A DNA stretch of 64,000 nucleotides from Chlorobiota bacterium (GTDB lineage Bacteria > Bacteroidota > Bacteroidia > Bacteroidales > JAADGE01), in contig JAADGE010000046.1 in assembly GCA_013152535.1 (NCBI GenBank), forward strand, positions 1 to 64,000, given 5' to 3'. The stretch's first letter is position 1, and every line of letters begins with the position of its first letter. This document shows positions 19,684 to 28,322 of the stretch, in pieces. The notes under the pieces are model-generated. The model was given only the letters and a program-made list of their open reading frames with translations. It had not been told where the DNA came from and searched no databases. Made by a program: the position numbers and the translations under genes.

Positions 19684-20622
19684 ATGCAAAAAAACCTGAA
19701 ATATTCGTTTGTTGTTCCGGCATATAATGAAGAAAAAAATATTCCTGCCTTATATGAACGGATTAATTCTTTAATGACAGCTTATTCGGAAACTTGGGAA
19801 TTAATATTCATAAATGACGGGAGTGAAGATAAAACAATTGATGTATTAAATGAATTAGCAGATAAAGATAAACGAGTAAAATATTTGAATTTAAGCAGAA
19901 ATTTCGGGCATCAGGCAGCTCTTTCAGCCGGTTTGAAATATGCAGAAGGCGAAGCTGTAATTTCTATGGATTGTGATTTGCAGGATCCCCCTGAAGTTAT
20001 TAAAAATATGATAACAAAATGGGAAGAAGGCAATCACATTGTTTATGCCAGAAGAGAGAATTTCAGAAAAGATAATTTTATTAAAAAATTGGGTTCGAAA
20101 TTATATTACCGGATAATGGGGAAATTTACTCGAATTGATATTCCTAAAAACGTGGGTGATTTTCGCTTAGTTGATAAAAAAGTTCTTGCCGAAATAAATC
20201 AAATGCCCGAGCATTCAAGATATTTGAGAGGAATGGTTGCCTGGACAGGATTTAAGCACGATTTTGTAGATTACCATCGCCCTGACAGGCAAAAAGGTGA
20301 ATCAAATTATACGTTCGGGAAACTTGCAAAACTCGGAATGGACGGAGTTTTTAATTTTTCAATGCTTCCGTTGAGAATCGGATTTTTACTCGGACTTATC
20401 AGTACTGTCAGCGGTTTCGGATTATTGCTTTATCAAATTTTTGATGTTATTATAAACGGAGTTTATTATCACCTTTATAAATGGCTTGTCGTTATTCTTT
20501 TCATTTTTATGGGTTTTATGTTTATGCTTTTTTGGATTATCGGTGAATATATCGGTAAAATTTATGATGATGTCAGAAGAAGACCTTTGTATGTAATCAG
20601 TGAAACCAAAAATTTCGAATGA
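19684..20622 (+). CDS. Family 2 glycosyltransferase, DPM1/CsbB/ArnC-like, with two C-terminal TM helices
   Basis: YSFVVPAYNEEKNIPALYERI, FINDGSEDKTIDVL, SMDCDLQDPPEVI; C-terminal hydrophobic helices and GEYIGKIYDDVRRRPLYVI. Confidence 0.9.
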   Translation: MQKNLKYSFVVPAYNEEKNIPALYERINSLMTAYSETWELIFINDGSEDKTIDVLNELADKDKRVKYLNLSRNFGHQAALSAGLKYAEGEAVISMDCDLQDPPEVIKNMITKWEEGNHIVYARRENFRKDNFIKKLGSKLYYRIMGKFTRIDIPKNVGDFRLVDKKVLAEINQMPEHSRYLRGMVAWTGFKHDFVDYHRPDRQKGESNYTFGKLAKLGMDGVFNFSMLPLRIGFLLGLISTVSGFGLLLYQIFDVIINGVYYHLYKWLVVILFIFMGFMFMLFWIIGEYIGKIYDDVRRRPLYVISETKNFE

Positions 20623-21755
20623 AAATTTTAATGTTCAATAATGAATTTCCTCCTTTGGGAGGAGGAACCGGAACAGTTAATTTTGAATTATTTAAAATAT
20701 TTCAAAATTTTTATAATTTGGAAGTTGATTTAATTACTTCTGCTTCAGGGAAGAAAAAAGAAACAGAAAACTTTTCCGAAAACATTAAAATATTTAAACT
20801 TCCCGTAGGAAAAAAAGAGATTCATCATGCATCGAATATTGAACTTTTAAGATATACCGTAAAAGCAAGTTTTGCAGCTTTTAAAATGTGTAAGCAAAAA
20901 AAATATGATTTAATTTTGGTGTGGTCAACAGTTCCTGCCGGTTTTCCTGCTTTTTTGCTTAATATTTTCAGAAATATTCCTTATATTATCAGAATAGGAG
21001 GTCCTGATATTCCCGGTTTTGAAGAACGTTATAAATTTATTTATAAAATTATTTCACCGGTAATCAAAGTCATATGGAAAAAAGCAAAATTGATTATTAC
21101 AAAATGCAAAACAGAAAAAGAAATGATTGAAGAAATAAATCCTCAACTTCAAATCAGAACAATTCATAACGGTATTGATGTTTTAAAATTTAAACCGGGA
21201 ATAAAAACTGTTTGTAATAATTTGAAAATTATTTGTTCTGCAAGATTAATAAAAAGAAAGGGGCAATACACATTAATTGATGCAATTTCAAATTTGAAGA
21301 AAAAAAGTATTTTCATTGATGTTGATTTTGTCGGCGAAGGTGATGAGAAAAATGCCTATATAAAATATGCAAAAGCAAAAAATGTGTTGGAACAAACTGT
21401 TTTTTCCGGTTATGTGCCGCATGAAAAAATGCCGGAGAAATATCAAAATGCAGACATTTTTGTTTTACCGTCTTACAACGAAGGTATGAGCAATGCTTTG
21501 CTTGAGGCAATGGCATGCGGATTGCCGGTAGTGGTTACAGATGTCGGCGGAACGGAAGAATTGATTGATGAAAGCAACGGTTTTATTTTTAAAGCAGGAA
21601 ACAGCAATGCTTTAACTGATATTTTACAATATATTTCAGAAAATAAAGAAAAGCTGCCTCGTTTGGGCCAAAATTCTGAAAAAAAAGCTGAAAATTTTAA
21701 TTGGAATACTGTTGCAAATGATTATTTGAAAATTTTTAAGGACTTAAAGTCTTGA
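20619..21755 (+). CDS. Glycosyltransferase family 4
   Basis: FNNEFPPLGGGTGTVNFEL; FVLPSYNEGMSNALLEAMACGLPVVVTDVGGTEELI; 4-bp overlap with upstream gene. Confidence 0.9.
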   Translation: MKILMFNNEFPPLGGGTGTVNFELFKIFQNFYNLEVDLITSASGKKKETENFSENIKIFKLPVGKKEIHHASNIELLRYTVKASFAAFKMCKQKKYDLILVWSTVPAGFPAFLLNIFRNIPYIIRIGGPDIPGFEERYKFIYKIISPVIKVIWKKAKLIITKCKTEKEMIEEINPQLQIRTIHNGIDVLKFKPGIKTVCNNLKIICSARLIKRKGQYTLIDAISNLKKKSIFIDVDFVGEGDEKNAYIKYAKAKNVLEQTVFSGYVPHEKMPEKYQNADIFVLPSYNEGMSNALLEAMACGLPVVVTDVGGTEELIDESNGFIFKAGNSNALTDILQYISENKEKLPRLGQNSEKKAENFNWNTVANDYLKIFKDLKS

Positions 21756-21787
21756 TTTTATGTATGAAAGTTGTAGTAAATTAATTA

Positions 21788-21795
21788 TATATTTG
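21788..21795 (+). promoter_or_regulatory. Candidate -7 box TATATTTG
   Basis: TAnnTTTG match about 26 bp upstream of the epimerase ATG. Confidence 0.4.
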
Positions 21796-21821
21796 TGTAT
21801 TTGAGGCATTAAAGAAAAAAT

Positions 21822-22877
21822 ATGAAAATATTAATAACAGGGACTGCGGGTTTTATCGGATTTCATACGGCAAAAAAGTTTATTGCTGCAGGATTTGATG
21901 TAACAGGACTTGACAGCATAAACGATTATTACGATAAAAATCTTAAATATGCACGTTTAGCCGAAACAGGTATTGAAAAGAGTGAAATAACTTATGCAAA
22001 ACTTGTTCAAAGTAAGAAACATAAAAACTATCATTTTATAAAACTTCAAATTGAAGATAAAGATGAAATTTTGAAACTTTTTGAAACAGAGAAATTTGAT
22101 TATGTATGTCATTTGGCGGCACAAGCCGGTGTTCGATACAGCATCGAAAATCCTTATGTTTATTTTCACAGCAATATCAACGGGTTCTTAAATATTATTG
22201 AAGCAAGTAAAAGAAATAATATTAGTCATCTTGTATATGCTAGTAGCTCAAGCGTTTACGGGCTTAACGAGGAAATGCCTTTTTCAACTTCTCATAATGT
22301 TGATCATCCGATAAGTTTGTATGCTGCCACCAAAAAGTCAGATGAATTAATTGCTCACGCATATAGCCATTTATTTCAAATTCCGACTACCGGACTTCGA
22401 TTTTTTACGGTTTACGGTCCTTGGGGAAGACCCGATATGGCATTATTTATTTTCACAAAAGCAATCCTCGCAAACGAACTGATTAATGTTTACAACAACG
22501 GTAATATGATGCGAGATTTTACTTATGTTGATGATATTGCGGAAGGTATTTTCAGGGTTGTTAAGAAACCTGCAAAAGCCGATCCGCATTGGTCGGGACA
22601 AAGTCCTGATCCGGCAAGTTCATCGGCACCGTATAAAATATATAACATAGGAAACGGAAATCCTGTTCAATTATTGGATTATATTGAAGCCGCAGAAAAA
22701 GCACTCGGCAAAACAGCAAAAAAGAATTATTTACCGATGCAGCCCGGCGATGTTAAAAAAACTTATGCTGACGTCAATTCTTTAGTGAAAGACTTTGATT
22801 ATAAGCCTGATACTTCAATAGAAGAAGGTGTGGCAAAATTTGTTGAGTGGTATAAGATGTATTACAATATTAATTGA
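21822..22877 (+). CDS. NAD-dependent epimerase/dehydratase, UDP-glucuronate 4-epimerase-like
   Basis: ILITGTAGFIGFHTAKKFIAAGFDVTGLDSINDYYDKNLKYARL; HLAAQAGVRYSIENPYVYFHSNINGFLNIIEA; YAATKKSDELIAHAYSHLF; TGLRFFTVYGPWGRPDMALF. Confidence 0.9.
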   Translation: MKILITGTAGFIGFHTAKKFIAAGFDVTGLDSINDYYDKNLKYARLAETGIEKSEITYAKLVQSKKHKNYHFIKLQIEDKDEILKLFETEKFDYVCHLAAQAGVRYSIENPYVYFHSNINGFLNIIEASKRNNISHLVYASSSSVYGLNEEMPFSTSHNVDHPISLYAATKKSDELIAHAYSHLFQIPTTGLRFFTVYGPWGRPDMALFIFTKAILANELINVYNNGNMMRDFTYVDDIAEGIFRVVKKPAKADPHWSGQSPDPASSSAPYKIYNIGNGNPVQLLDYIEAAEKALGKTAKKNYLPMQPGDVKKTYADVNSLVKDFDYKPDTSIEEGVAKFVEWYKMYYNIN

Positions 22878-22954
22878 CGCTCAAATGTTCTGCGGACGAT
22901 TTGAGGTTACATATTTAAAAGACCTTTGTTCGTCCGAAGGACAGCAAAGTGTCA
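22875..22954 (+). repeat. Structured direct repeat, copy 1 (80 bp), upstream of RAYT-like gene
   Basis: TGACGCTCAAATG...ATTTGAG...AGTGTCA; shares termini and CTCAAAT/ATTTGAG stem with the copy at 23670-23733. Confidence 0.8.
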
Positions 22955-22969
22955 TCAATAATAAAAAGG

Positions 22970-23635
22970 ATGATACCCATAGAATACGGAAAATATTTTC
23001 ATATTTATAACAAAGGTATTAACAGTATGAAAATATTTCTTGATAAAAATGATTATGAACATTTTCTCAATTTGCTTTCAATATATCTTGAGCCAATTTC
23101 GGAAATATATGCTTATGCAATAATGGGCAATCATTTTCATTTAGCCTTACGAATAAAAGATAAAAATGAAATAGGATATTTGCATCCGAAAAATGCAGAT
23201 ACAGAAGAGCTTGACGTAAAATGGAAAACTTTTTTTCCTGCAGATGAGGACGACAGATTAAAAAACGGATTTATTAAGAAACCCGTTCCCGAAAAAATGT
23301 TACAGCATTTATTTAATGCTTATGCTAAAGGATTTAATAAAAAGTATCACAGAACCGGAGCTTTATTCGAACATCCTTTCAGACGTATCTGTGTTGAGAA
23401 TGAAAATTATTTAAAACGTTTGATTGTGTATATTCATACTAATCCTGTAAAACATGGATTTTGCGAACATCCCGTTGAATATCCATGGACCTCGTATTTA
23501 AGTTTGCTAAGCATAAAACCGACAAAATTATCAAGGGAAACTGTTATCGGATGGTTTGATGACAAGATGAAATTTAAATTATTACATGATAAAACAGGTG
23601 ATTTTAAGGATGTTGAAAATATATTTTTGGAATAA
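22970..23635 (+). CDS. REP-associated tyrosine transposase (RAYT) / IS200-like HUH transposase
   Basis: YGKYFHIYNKGINSMKIF; YAYAIMGNHFHLALRIK (HUH motif); AYAKGFNKKYHRTGALFEHPFRRICVENENYLKRLIVYIHTNPVKHGF. ORF track start at 22949 is a GTG; ATG at 22970 preferred. Confidence 0.88.
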   Translation: MIPIEYGKYFHIYNKGINSMKIFLDKNDYEHFLNLLSIYLEPISEIYAYAIMGNHFHLALRIKDKNEIGYLHPKNADTEELDVKWKTFFPADEDDRLKNGFIKKPVPEKMLQHLFNAYAKGFNKKYHRTGALFEHPFRRICVENENYLKRLIVYIHTNPVKHGFCEHPVEYPWTSYLSLLSIKPTKLSRETVIGWFDDKMKFKLLHDKTGDFKDVENIFLE

Positions 23636-23669
23636 TTGTAAATTTAGTAAACTGAATTTAAAATGAAAA

Positions 23670-23733
23670 TGACGCTCAAATGTCTTTCAGACGATTTGAG
23701 GTCGAGAAAAAGACGAAAGACAGAAAAGTGTCA
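23670..23733 (+). repeat. Structured direct repeat, copy 2 (64 bp), downstream of RAYT-like gene
   Basis: TGACGCTCAAATGTCTTTCAGACGATTTGAGGTCGAG...GACGAAAGACAGAAAAGTGTCA; same orientation as copy 1. Confidence 0.8.
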
Positions 23734-23748
23734 AAAAATACAACAATA

Positions 23749-24864
23749 ATGAAAAAAATCTGCTTTGTAATACCGCGTGCATACTATCTTTTTAATCCCG
23801 ACATTCAGGATGCGAAAGATAAAGTCGGCGGAGCTCAAAAACAAAGTTTTTTGTTAAGTACAAGTTTAGCTGATGATAATAGTTTTGATGTACATTTTAT
23901 TGTGGCAGATTTCGGTCAACTCGAATTTGAAGAAATAAAAAATGTTAAATTGCATAAATCTTTTAATTTTTCTGCCAATATTTTTAAAAGGATAATTAAA
24001 CTTCTTAAAACACTGAAAAAAATTAATGCTGATATTTATATTTTTCGTTCTGCTGATATCGGTGTAGCTTTTGCCGTATTATACATAAAAATGTTTCTTC
24101 ATAAGAAGATTTTATACATGCTTGCTGCTGATGCTGAAGCAACAAAAAAACGGCAAAAACATCACAACGGTTATTTGACCTCATTGGCTATGCAAATAGT
24201 TTATAAAAAAGCTGATATAATTACGGCACAAACACAACAACAATCAGATATTTTTGAAAGAAACAGAAACCGAAAACCCAATGCAAAAATTAAAAATATT
24301 TATAATGTCGAAAATAATAAACAAATTATTTCTGACGAAAAAAATACGATTTTATGGGTAGGAAGATTGGCAAAAATTAAAAATCCGAAATTATTTATAA
24401 AACTTGCCGAAAGATACCCGAATGAAAGATTTGTAATGATTGCTCCGGTTGTGAGGGACCATATTGAATACGGAAATACTATACAGGAAAAAGCTAAAAA
24501 AATCAATAATCTGAAATTAATTAACTTTGTTAATCCCGAAAATATTAATGAATATTACGGAAAAGCAAAAATATATGTGTTAACATCTTATTTAGAAGGA
24601 TTTTCAAATACAATGGCAGAAGCAATGATTGCAGAATGTCCGATTTTATCATACAATGTGAATCCGGATAATATTTTGAATGATTATAAATGCGGCTTTT
24701 GTACAGATAAAAATATTGATAAATTTTATGTTGATTTTGAAAAATTAAATTCTGATTTTGAATTAAGAAAACAATTCGGAAAAAACGGCTTGAAATATAT
24801 AAGGGACAATCATCAAAAAGAGCAGATTATTAAAAAATTTATAAGTTTGCTTAATACCATATAA
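23749..24864 (+). CDS. Glycosyltransferase family 4
   Basis: KKICFVIPRAYYLFNPDIQDAKDKVGGAQKQSFLLS; ILWVGRLAKIKNPKLFIKLAERYP; YVLTSYLEGFSNTMAEAMIAECPILSYNVNPDNIL. ORF track start (23680) lies inside repeat copy 2; ATG at 23749 preferred. Confidence 0.88.
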   Translation: MKKICFVIPRAYYLFNPDIQDAKDKVGGAQKQSFLLSTSLADDNSFDVHFIVADFGQLEFEEIKNVKLHKSFNFSANIFKRIIKLLKTLKKINADIYIFRSADIGVAFAVLYIKMFLHKKILYMLAADAEATKKRQKHHNGYLTSLAMQIVYKKADIITAQTQQQSDIFERNRNRKPNAKIKNIYNVENNKQIISDEKNTILWVGRLAKIKNPKLFIKLAERYPNERFVMIAPVVRDHIEYGNTIQEKAKKINNLKLINFVNPENINEYYGKAKIYVLTSYLEGFSNTMAEAMIAECPILSYNVNPDNILNDYKCGFCTDKNIDKFYVDFEKLNSDFELRKQFGKNGLKYIRDNHQKEQIIKKFISLLNTI

Positions 24865-24879
24865 TTATTGTTATAAATA

Positions 24880-27213
24880 ATGAAACGAATAAGTAAAAAA
24901 AACACTCCCAATCAAAAGTCGGTAAACAAAAAACGACAAAAGGTAAGTGTAACAAGAAAACCAATGTATATTCGGAAGAATCTGAAATATCTGTTTCTTG
25001 TATTGATACTATTCTATATCGGGTCATATTTATATACAGAATATTCAGGAACTGAAGTGTTTAAAAATTTACAAAATCTGTTTTATATTCCGACAATTTT
25101 AATCGGAATTCTTACTCTTTATTTTGATAAAAATAAGCTCAATGAAATTGTAAATAAACAGTTCAATACAAACAACGAAAAACAAAACTTTATTCAAAAG
25201 ACAAAGGGTTTATTTTTTAAAAAAGAACTTCCTGCAACTTCTCTTTTTATCCTGATATTAGGAATTTCTGTGTTTACACTTTTTCATAAATTGGATAATT
25301 TCGATATTTTTTCTGATGAAGTTCAGGTAACCCAAGGTGCCGCCGGATATTATCACACCGGAGAATACAAACAGTGGGATTTCATTAAGAAAGAACTTGT
25401 CGGAAAACCTTATAACAGAGCTAAGCCCCATCAATGGATTATTGCACAATCATATAAACTGTTCGGTATTAATATTTTTGCTGCACGTTTTCCTTCGGCA
25501 TTTTTCGGAGTGTTGTGTATTTTTCTTTTTTATTTTATCGGTAAATATTTTATAAAGGATAAATATGCAGCTTTGATTGCTGTATTAACATTTGCGACTT
25601 ATTTTGAATTTTTATTTCTCGGACGTTGGGCAAGAATGTATGCCTTAGTTTATCCTATATTTTTAATTGCTTTTTATTGGACATTTAAATTTATTACGGA
25701 GAACAATTCCTATCCCTTATCTAATTCGGAAAAATATCCCTTTTTTACAAAATATTTGAATTTTAATTATACTTATTTACCGTTTTTATTCATATTACTT
25801 TATCTCGGTTTTAATATACATACCAATATTGCTGTTATTTTTCCGGTATTTCTTGTGTTTCTGTTTACAGCAATTTTTATTTTCCCGAAAGAAAAAAAAT
25901 ATATTTCGGCTTTTATGATTGCATCATTAATTCTTGTTCTGCAAATTTTATTTCCCTACAAAATTAATTTCAGCCAATTTACTTTTTTTGATATTAATAA
26001 TTCCGAGATTTACAATAAGGCATTATTCGGCTACCCTTTTAATATTTCAATTAACCTGATTTTTATTATAAGTTTCTTTCCCTCATTATTTTATACAAGA
26101 AACAGTACCTTTCGGAAAAAATATTTAATTCTTTATGTAACGGCTTTTGTCATTTGGTTGCTCTTTTCTTATGTAATAGAATATGCCCCGTCATACAGAT
26201 ACATTTCTTTCATCACGCCGTTTACCGTTTTGCTGATTGTCGGAAGTTTTATTCTTGCAATTAAAATATTATATAACAAAATATTACAAACCTTTCTGAT
26301 TGTATTGCTTTTAACTTCTGTAACAATTAGTTTTTCAAATCATTACAAAAATCTTTATATTGAAAATACGTATTCTCCGGCAAAGCCCTCAATTGCACAA
26401 AATAAAGTTGTGAGAAATTTTCATAAAGGCGATGTTATTTTCAAACACTGGGGACCGAAAAGATACCTGAACGGTATTCCTAAAGATACTAAATTTTTAA
26501 GTTTGGGAAGCTACCGAGGGAAAAAATTATCTGAGTTATTAAATCTGATGAAAGAAAATCCGCAAGGATGGTTAATTTGGCATAAATACAATGAAGCTCG
26601 TTTGAATCAAAATTTTGTATCGTATTGTAATTTATATTTTAAAAAATATGCCGGTTACGGAGTTGACGATTACGGAGAAGAAATTTATTATTATGATAAG
26701 AAAATGTTGCAGCCTTTGGAACTTTTTGCCTACCAACAGTATTTTCCTGCGGCTAATCTAAGTTTAAGAAACTCGTATTCTTTTGTTTTTGATTTAAAAA
26801 TTAACAAAAAAACAAACGGTTCAATATTCTATTTGCTAAAAGACAGCATTATTGATATTAATTGTTTTGTTCAAAATAAAAATTTGATAATAAAGACTTC
26901 TGAAAACGACAGTTTATTTATTTCTCTGCCGGAAAATCAAGATAGTCGGATTATTTGGTCGTTTAATCCCGAACAATCAATTCTCTTTTTAAACGGAAAA
27001 AAACTTACAGAAAAAAATATTATTTTGAAACCGGATTTGGTTAAATTTATGATAAATCCGCAATTTAACGGATATTTTAACAACATCAGATTGTATAATA
27101 TTATTCTGAATAACAGTCAAATAAATGTAATAACCAAGGACAATAAAATTTCGGAAGAATTAAAAACAGATAATAAAACATTCAGAACTTTATTTTTATG
27201 GAAGAAAAAGTAG
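24880..27213 (+). CDS. GT-C-type (PMT/ArnT/GT39-like) membrane glycosyltransferase with C-terminal extracytoplasmic LamG/concanavalin-like domain
   Basis: Multi-TM; SDEVQVTQGAAGYYHTGEY...AKPHQWIIAQSYKLFGINIFAARFPSAFFGVLCIFLFYFIGK; C-terminal IIWSFNPEQSILFLNGKKL...YFNNIRLYNIILNNSQI resembles LamG. Confidence 0.78.
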   Translation: MKRISKKNTPNQKSVNKKRQKVSVTRKPMYIRKNLKYLFLVLILFYIGSYLYTEYSGTEVFKNLQNLFYIPTILIGILTLYFDKNKLNEIVNKQFNTNNEKQNFIQKTKGLFFKKELPATSLFILILGISVFTLFHKLDNFDIFSDEVQVTQGAAGYYHTGEYKQWDFIKKELVGKPYNRAKPHQWIIAQSYKLFGINIFAARFPSAFFGVLCIFLFYFIGKYFIKDKYAALIAVLTFATYFEFLFLGRWARMYALVYPIFLIAFYWTFKFITENNSYPLSNSEKYPFFTKYLNFNYTYLPFLFILLYLGFNIHTNIAVIFPVFLVFLFTAIFIFPKEKKYISAFMIASLILVLQILFPYKINFSQFTFFDINNSEIYNKALFGYPFNISINLIFIISFFPSLFYTRNSTFRKKYLILYVTAFVIWLLFSYVIEYAPSYRYISFITPFTVLLIVGSFILAIKILYNKILQTFLIVLLLTSVTISFSNHYKNLYIENTYSPAKPSIAQNKVVRNFHKGDVIFKHWGPKRYLNGIPKDTKFLSLGSYRGKKLSELLNLMKENPQGWLIWHKYNEARLNQNFVSYCNLYFKKYAGYGVDDYGEEIYYYDKKMLQPLELFAYQQYFPAANLSLRNSYSFVFDLKINKKTNGSIFYLLKDSIIDINCFVQNKNLIIKTSENDSLFISLPENQDSRIIWSFNPEQSILFLNGKKLTEKNIILKPDLVKFMINPQFNGYFNNIRLYNIILNNSQINVITKDNKISEELKTDNKTFRTLFLWKKK

Positions 27214-28322
27214 GAAAAAAAATAAAAGTTTGTTTTTTCTCTCCGGCATCATATCCGTTTTTTGATACAGATTCAAAAGCCGCATATGGAGGAGCTGAAC
27301 TGCAAATGTTTTTGCTTGCAAAAGTTCTTTCCCTAAATTCTGATTCTGAAATCTGTTTTTTAATAGGAAATTATAAAGTAAAAGATGTTAAAAATAAATA
27401 TAATATTAAGTTAATCAGTTCAATAAATCTAAAACAAAAAGAAAGTATTTTTTTAAAAATATTCAAAAGCCTAAAATATTTTTTTTGTTTGACAAGATTA
27501 ACACCTGATTTATTAATCAGCACAAATGCAAATGCCGTTGCCGGTATCAGTGCTTTTTATTGTAAAGTTTTCAAAAAAAAGTTTATTTATCGGACATCAA
27601 GTTTAATAGACGTAAATCAAGAATATACGAAAAATAACGGATTATCCGGGAAATTGTATCAATATGGTTTACGCAAAGCGACAAAGGTTATTACTCAAAA
27701 TAAAGAACATCAATTTTTGCTGAAAAAAAATTATAATATTGATGCTGTTGTTTTGAAAAATATTTTTGAAGTAAAAGAACCTGAAAATACGAACAAAGAG
27801 TTTATTCTGTGGGTAAGTCGTTATCATAAATTAAAACGACCCGATTTGTTTTTGAAATTAGCTGAACATTTTACCGAAAAAAATTTTGTAATGATTTGCC
27901 CGTATAACGATTCAAACAAAGTCGATTGGCAAAAATTAAAAGAAGAAGCAAATAAAATTTCGAATCTTAAATTTATTGAAAAAATACCTTTTAGAGAAAT
28001 TCAAGAATATTTTAATAAAGCAAAGTTATTTATAAATACTTCGGATTTTGAAGGTTTTCCTAATACATTTTTGCAAGCCGCACAGGGCAAAACCCCCGTT
28101 GTTTCTCTGAACGTAAATCCCGACAATTTCATTACCGAATATAATTGCGGTATTTTTGCCGAAGGAAATCTTGAAAAATTACTTTCGGAAACAGAAAAAT
28201 TATTGCAAAATAAAGCAGATTTGAAAATAAAAGGAGATAATTTATTCCGATATTTACAAGAAAATCACGATATAAAAATAGTCGGAAAACAATTTAAACA
28301 ATTTATAGAAAGTGTATTATGA
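27198..28322 (+). CDS. Glycosyltransferase family 4
   Basis: AAYGGAELQMFLLAKVL; FILWVSRYHKLKRPDLFLKLAEHF; FINTSDFEGFPNTFLQAAQGKTPVVSLNVNPDN. Confidence 0.88.
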   Translation: MEEKVGKKIKVCFFSPASYPFFDTDSKAAYGGAELQMFLLAKVLSLNSDSEICFLIGNYKVKDVKNKYNIKLISSINLKQKESIFLKIFKSLKYFFCLTRLTPDLLISTNANAVAGISAFYCKVFKKKFIYRTSSLIDVNQEYTKNNGLSGKLYQYGLRKATKVITQNKEHQFLLKKNYNIDAVVLKNIFEVKEPENTNKEFILWVSRYHKLKRPDLFLKLAEHFTEKNFVMICPYNDSNKVDWQKLKEEANKISNLKFIEKIPFREIQEYFNKAKLFINTSDFEGFPNTFLQAAQGKTPVVSLNVNPDNFITEYNCGIFAEGNLEKLLSETEKLLQNKADLKIKGDNLFRYLQENHDIKIVGKQFKQFIESVL

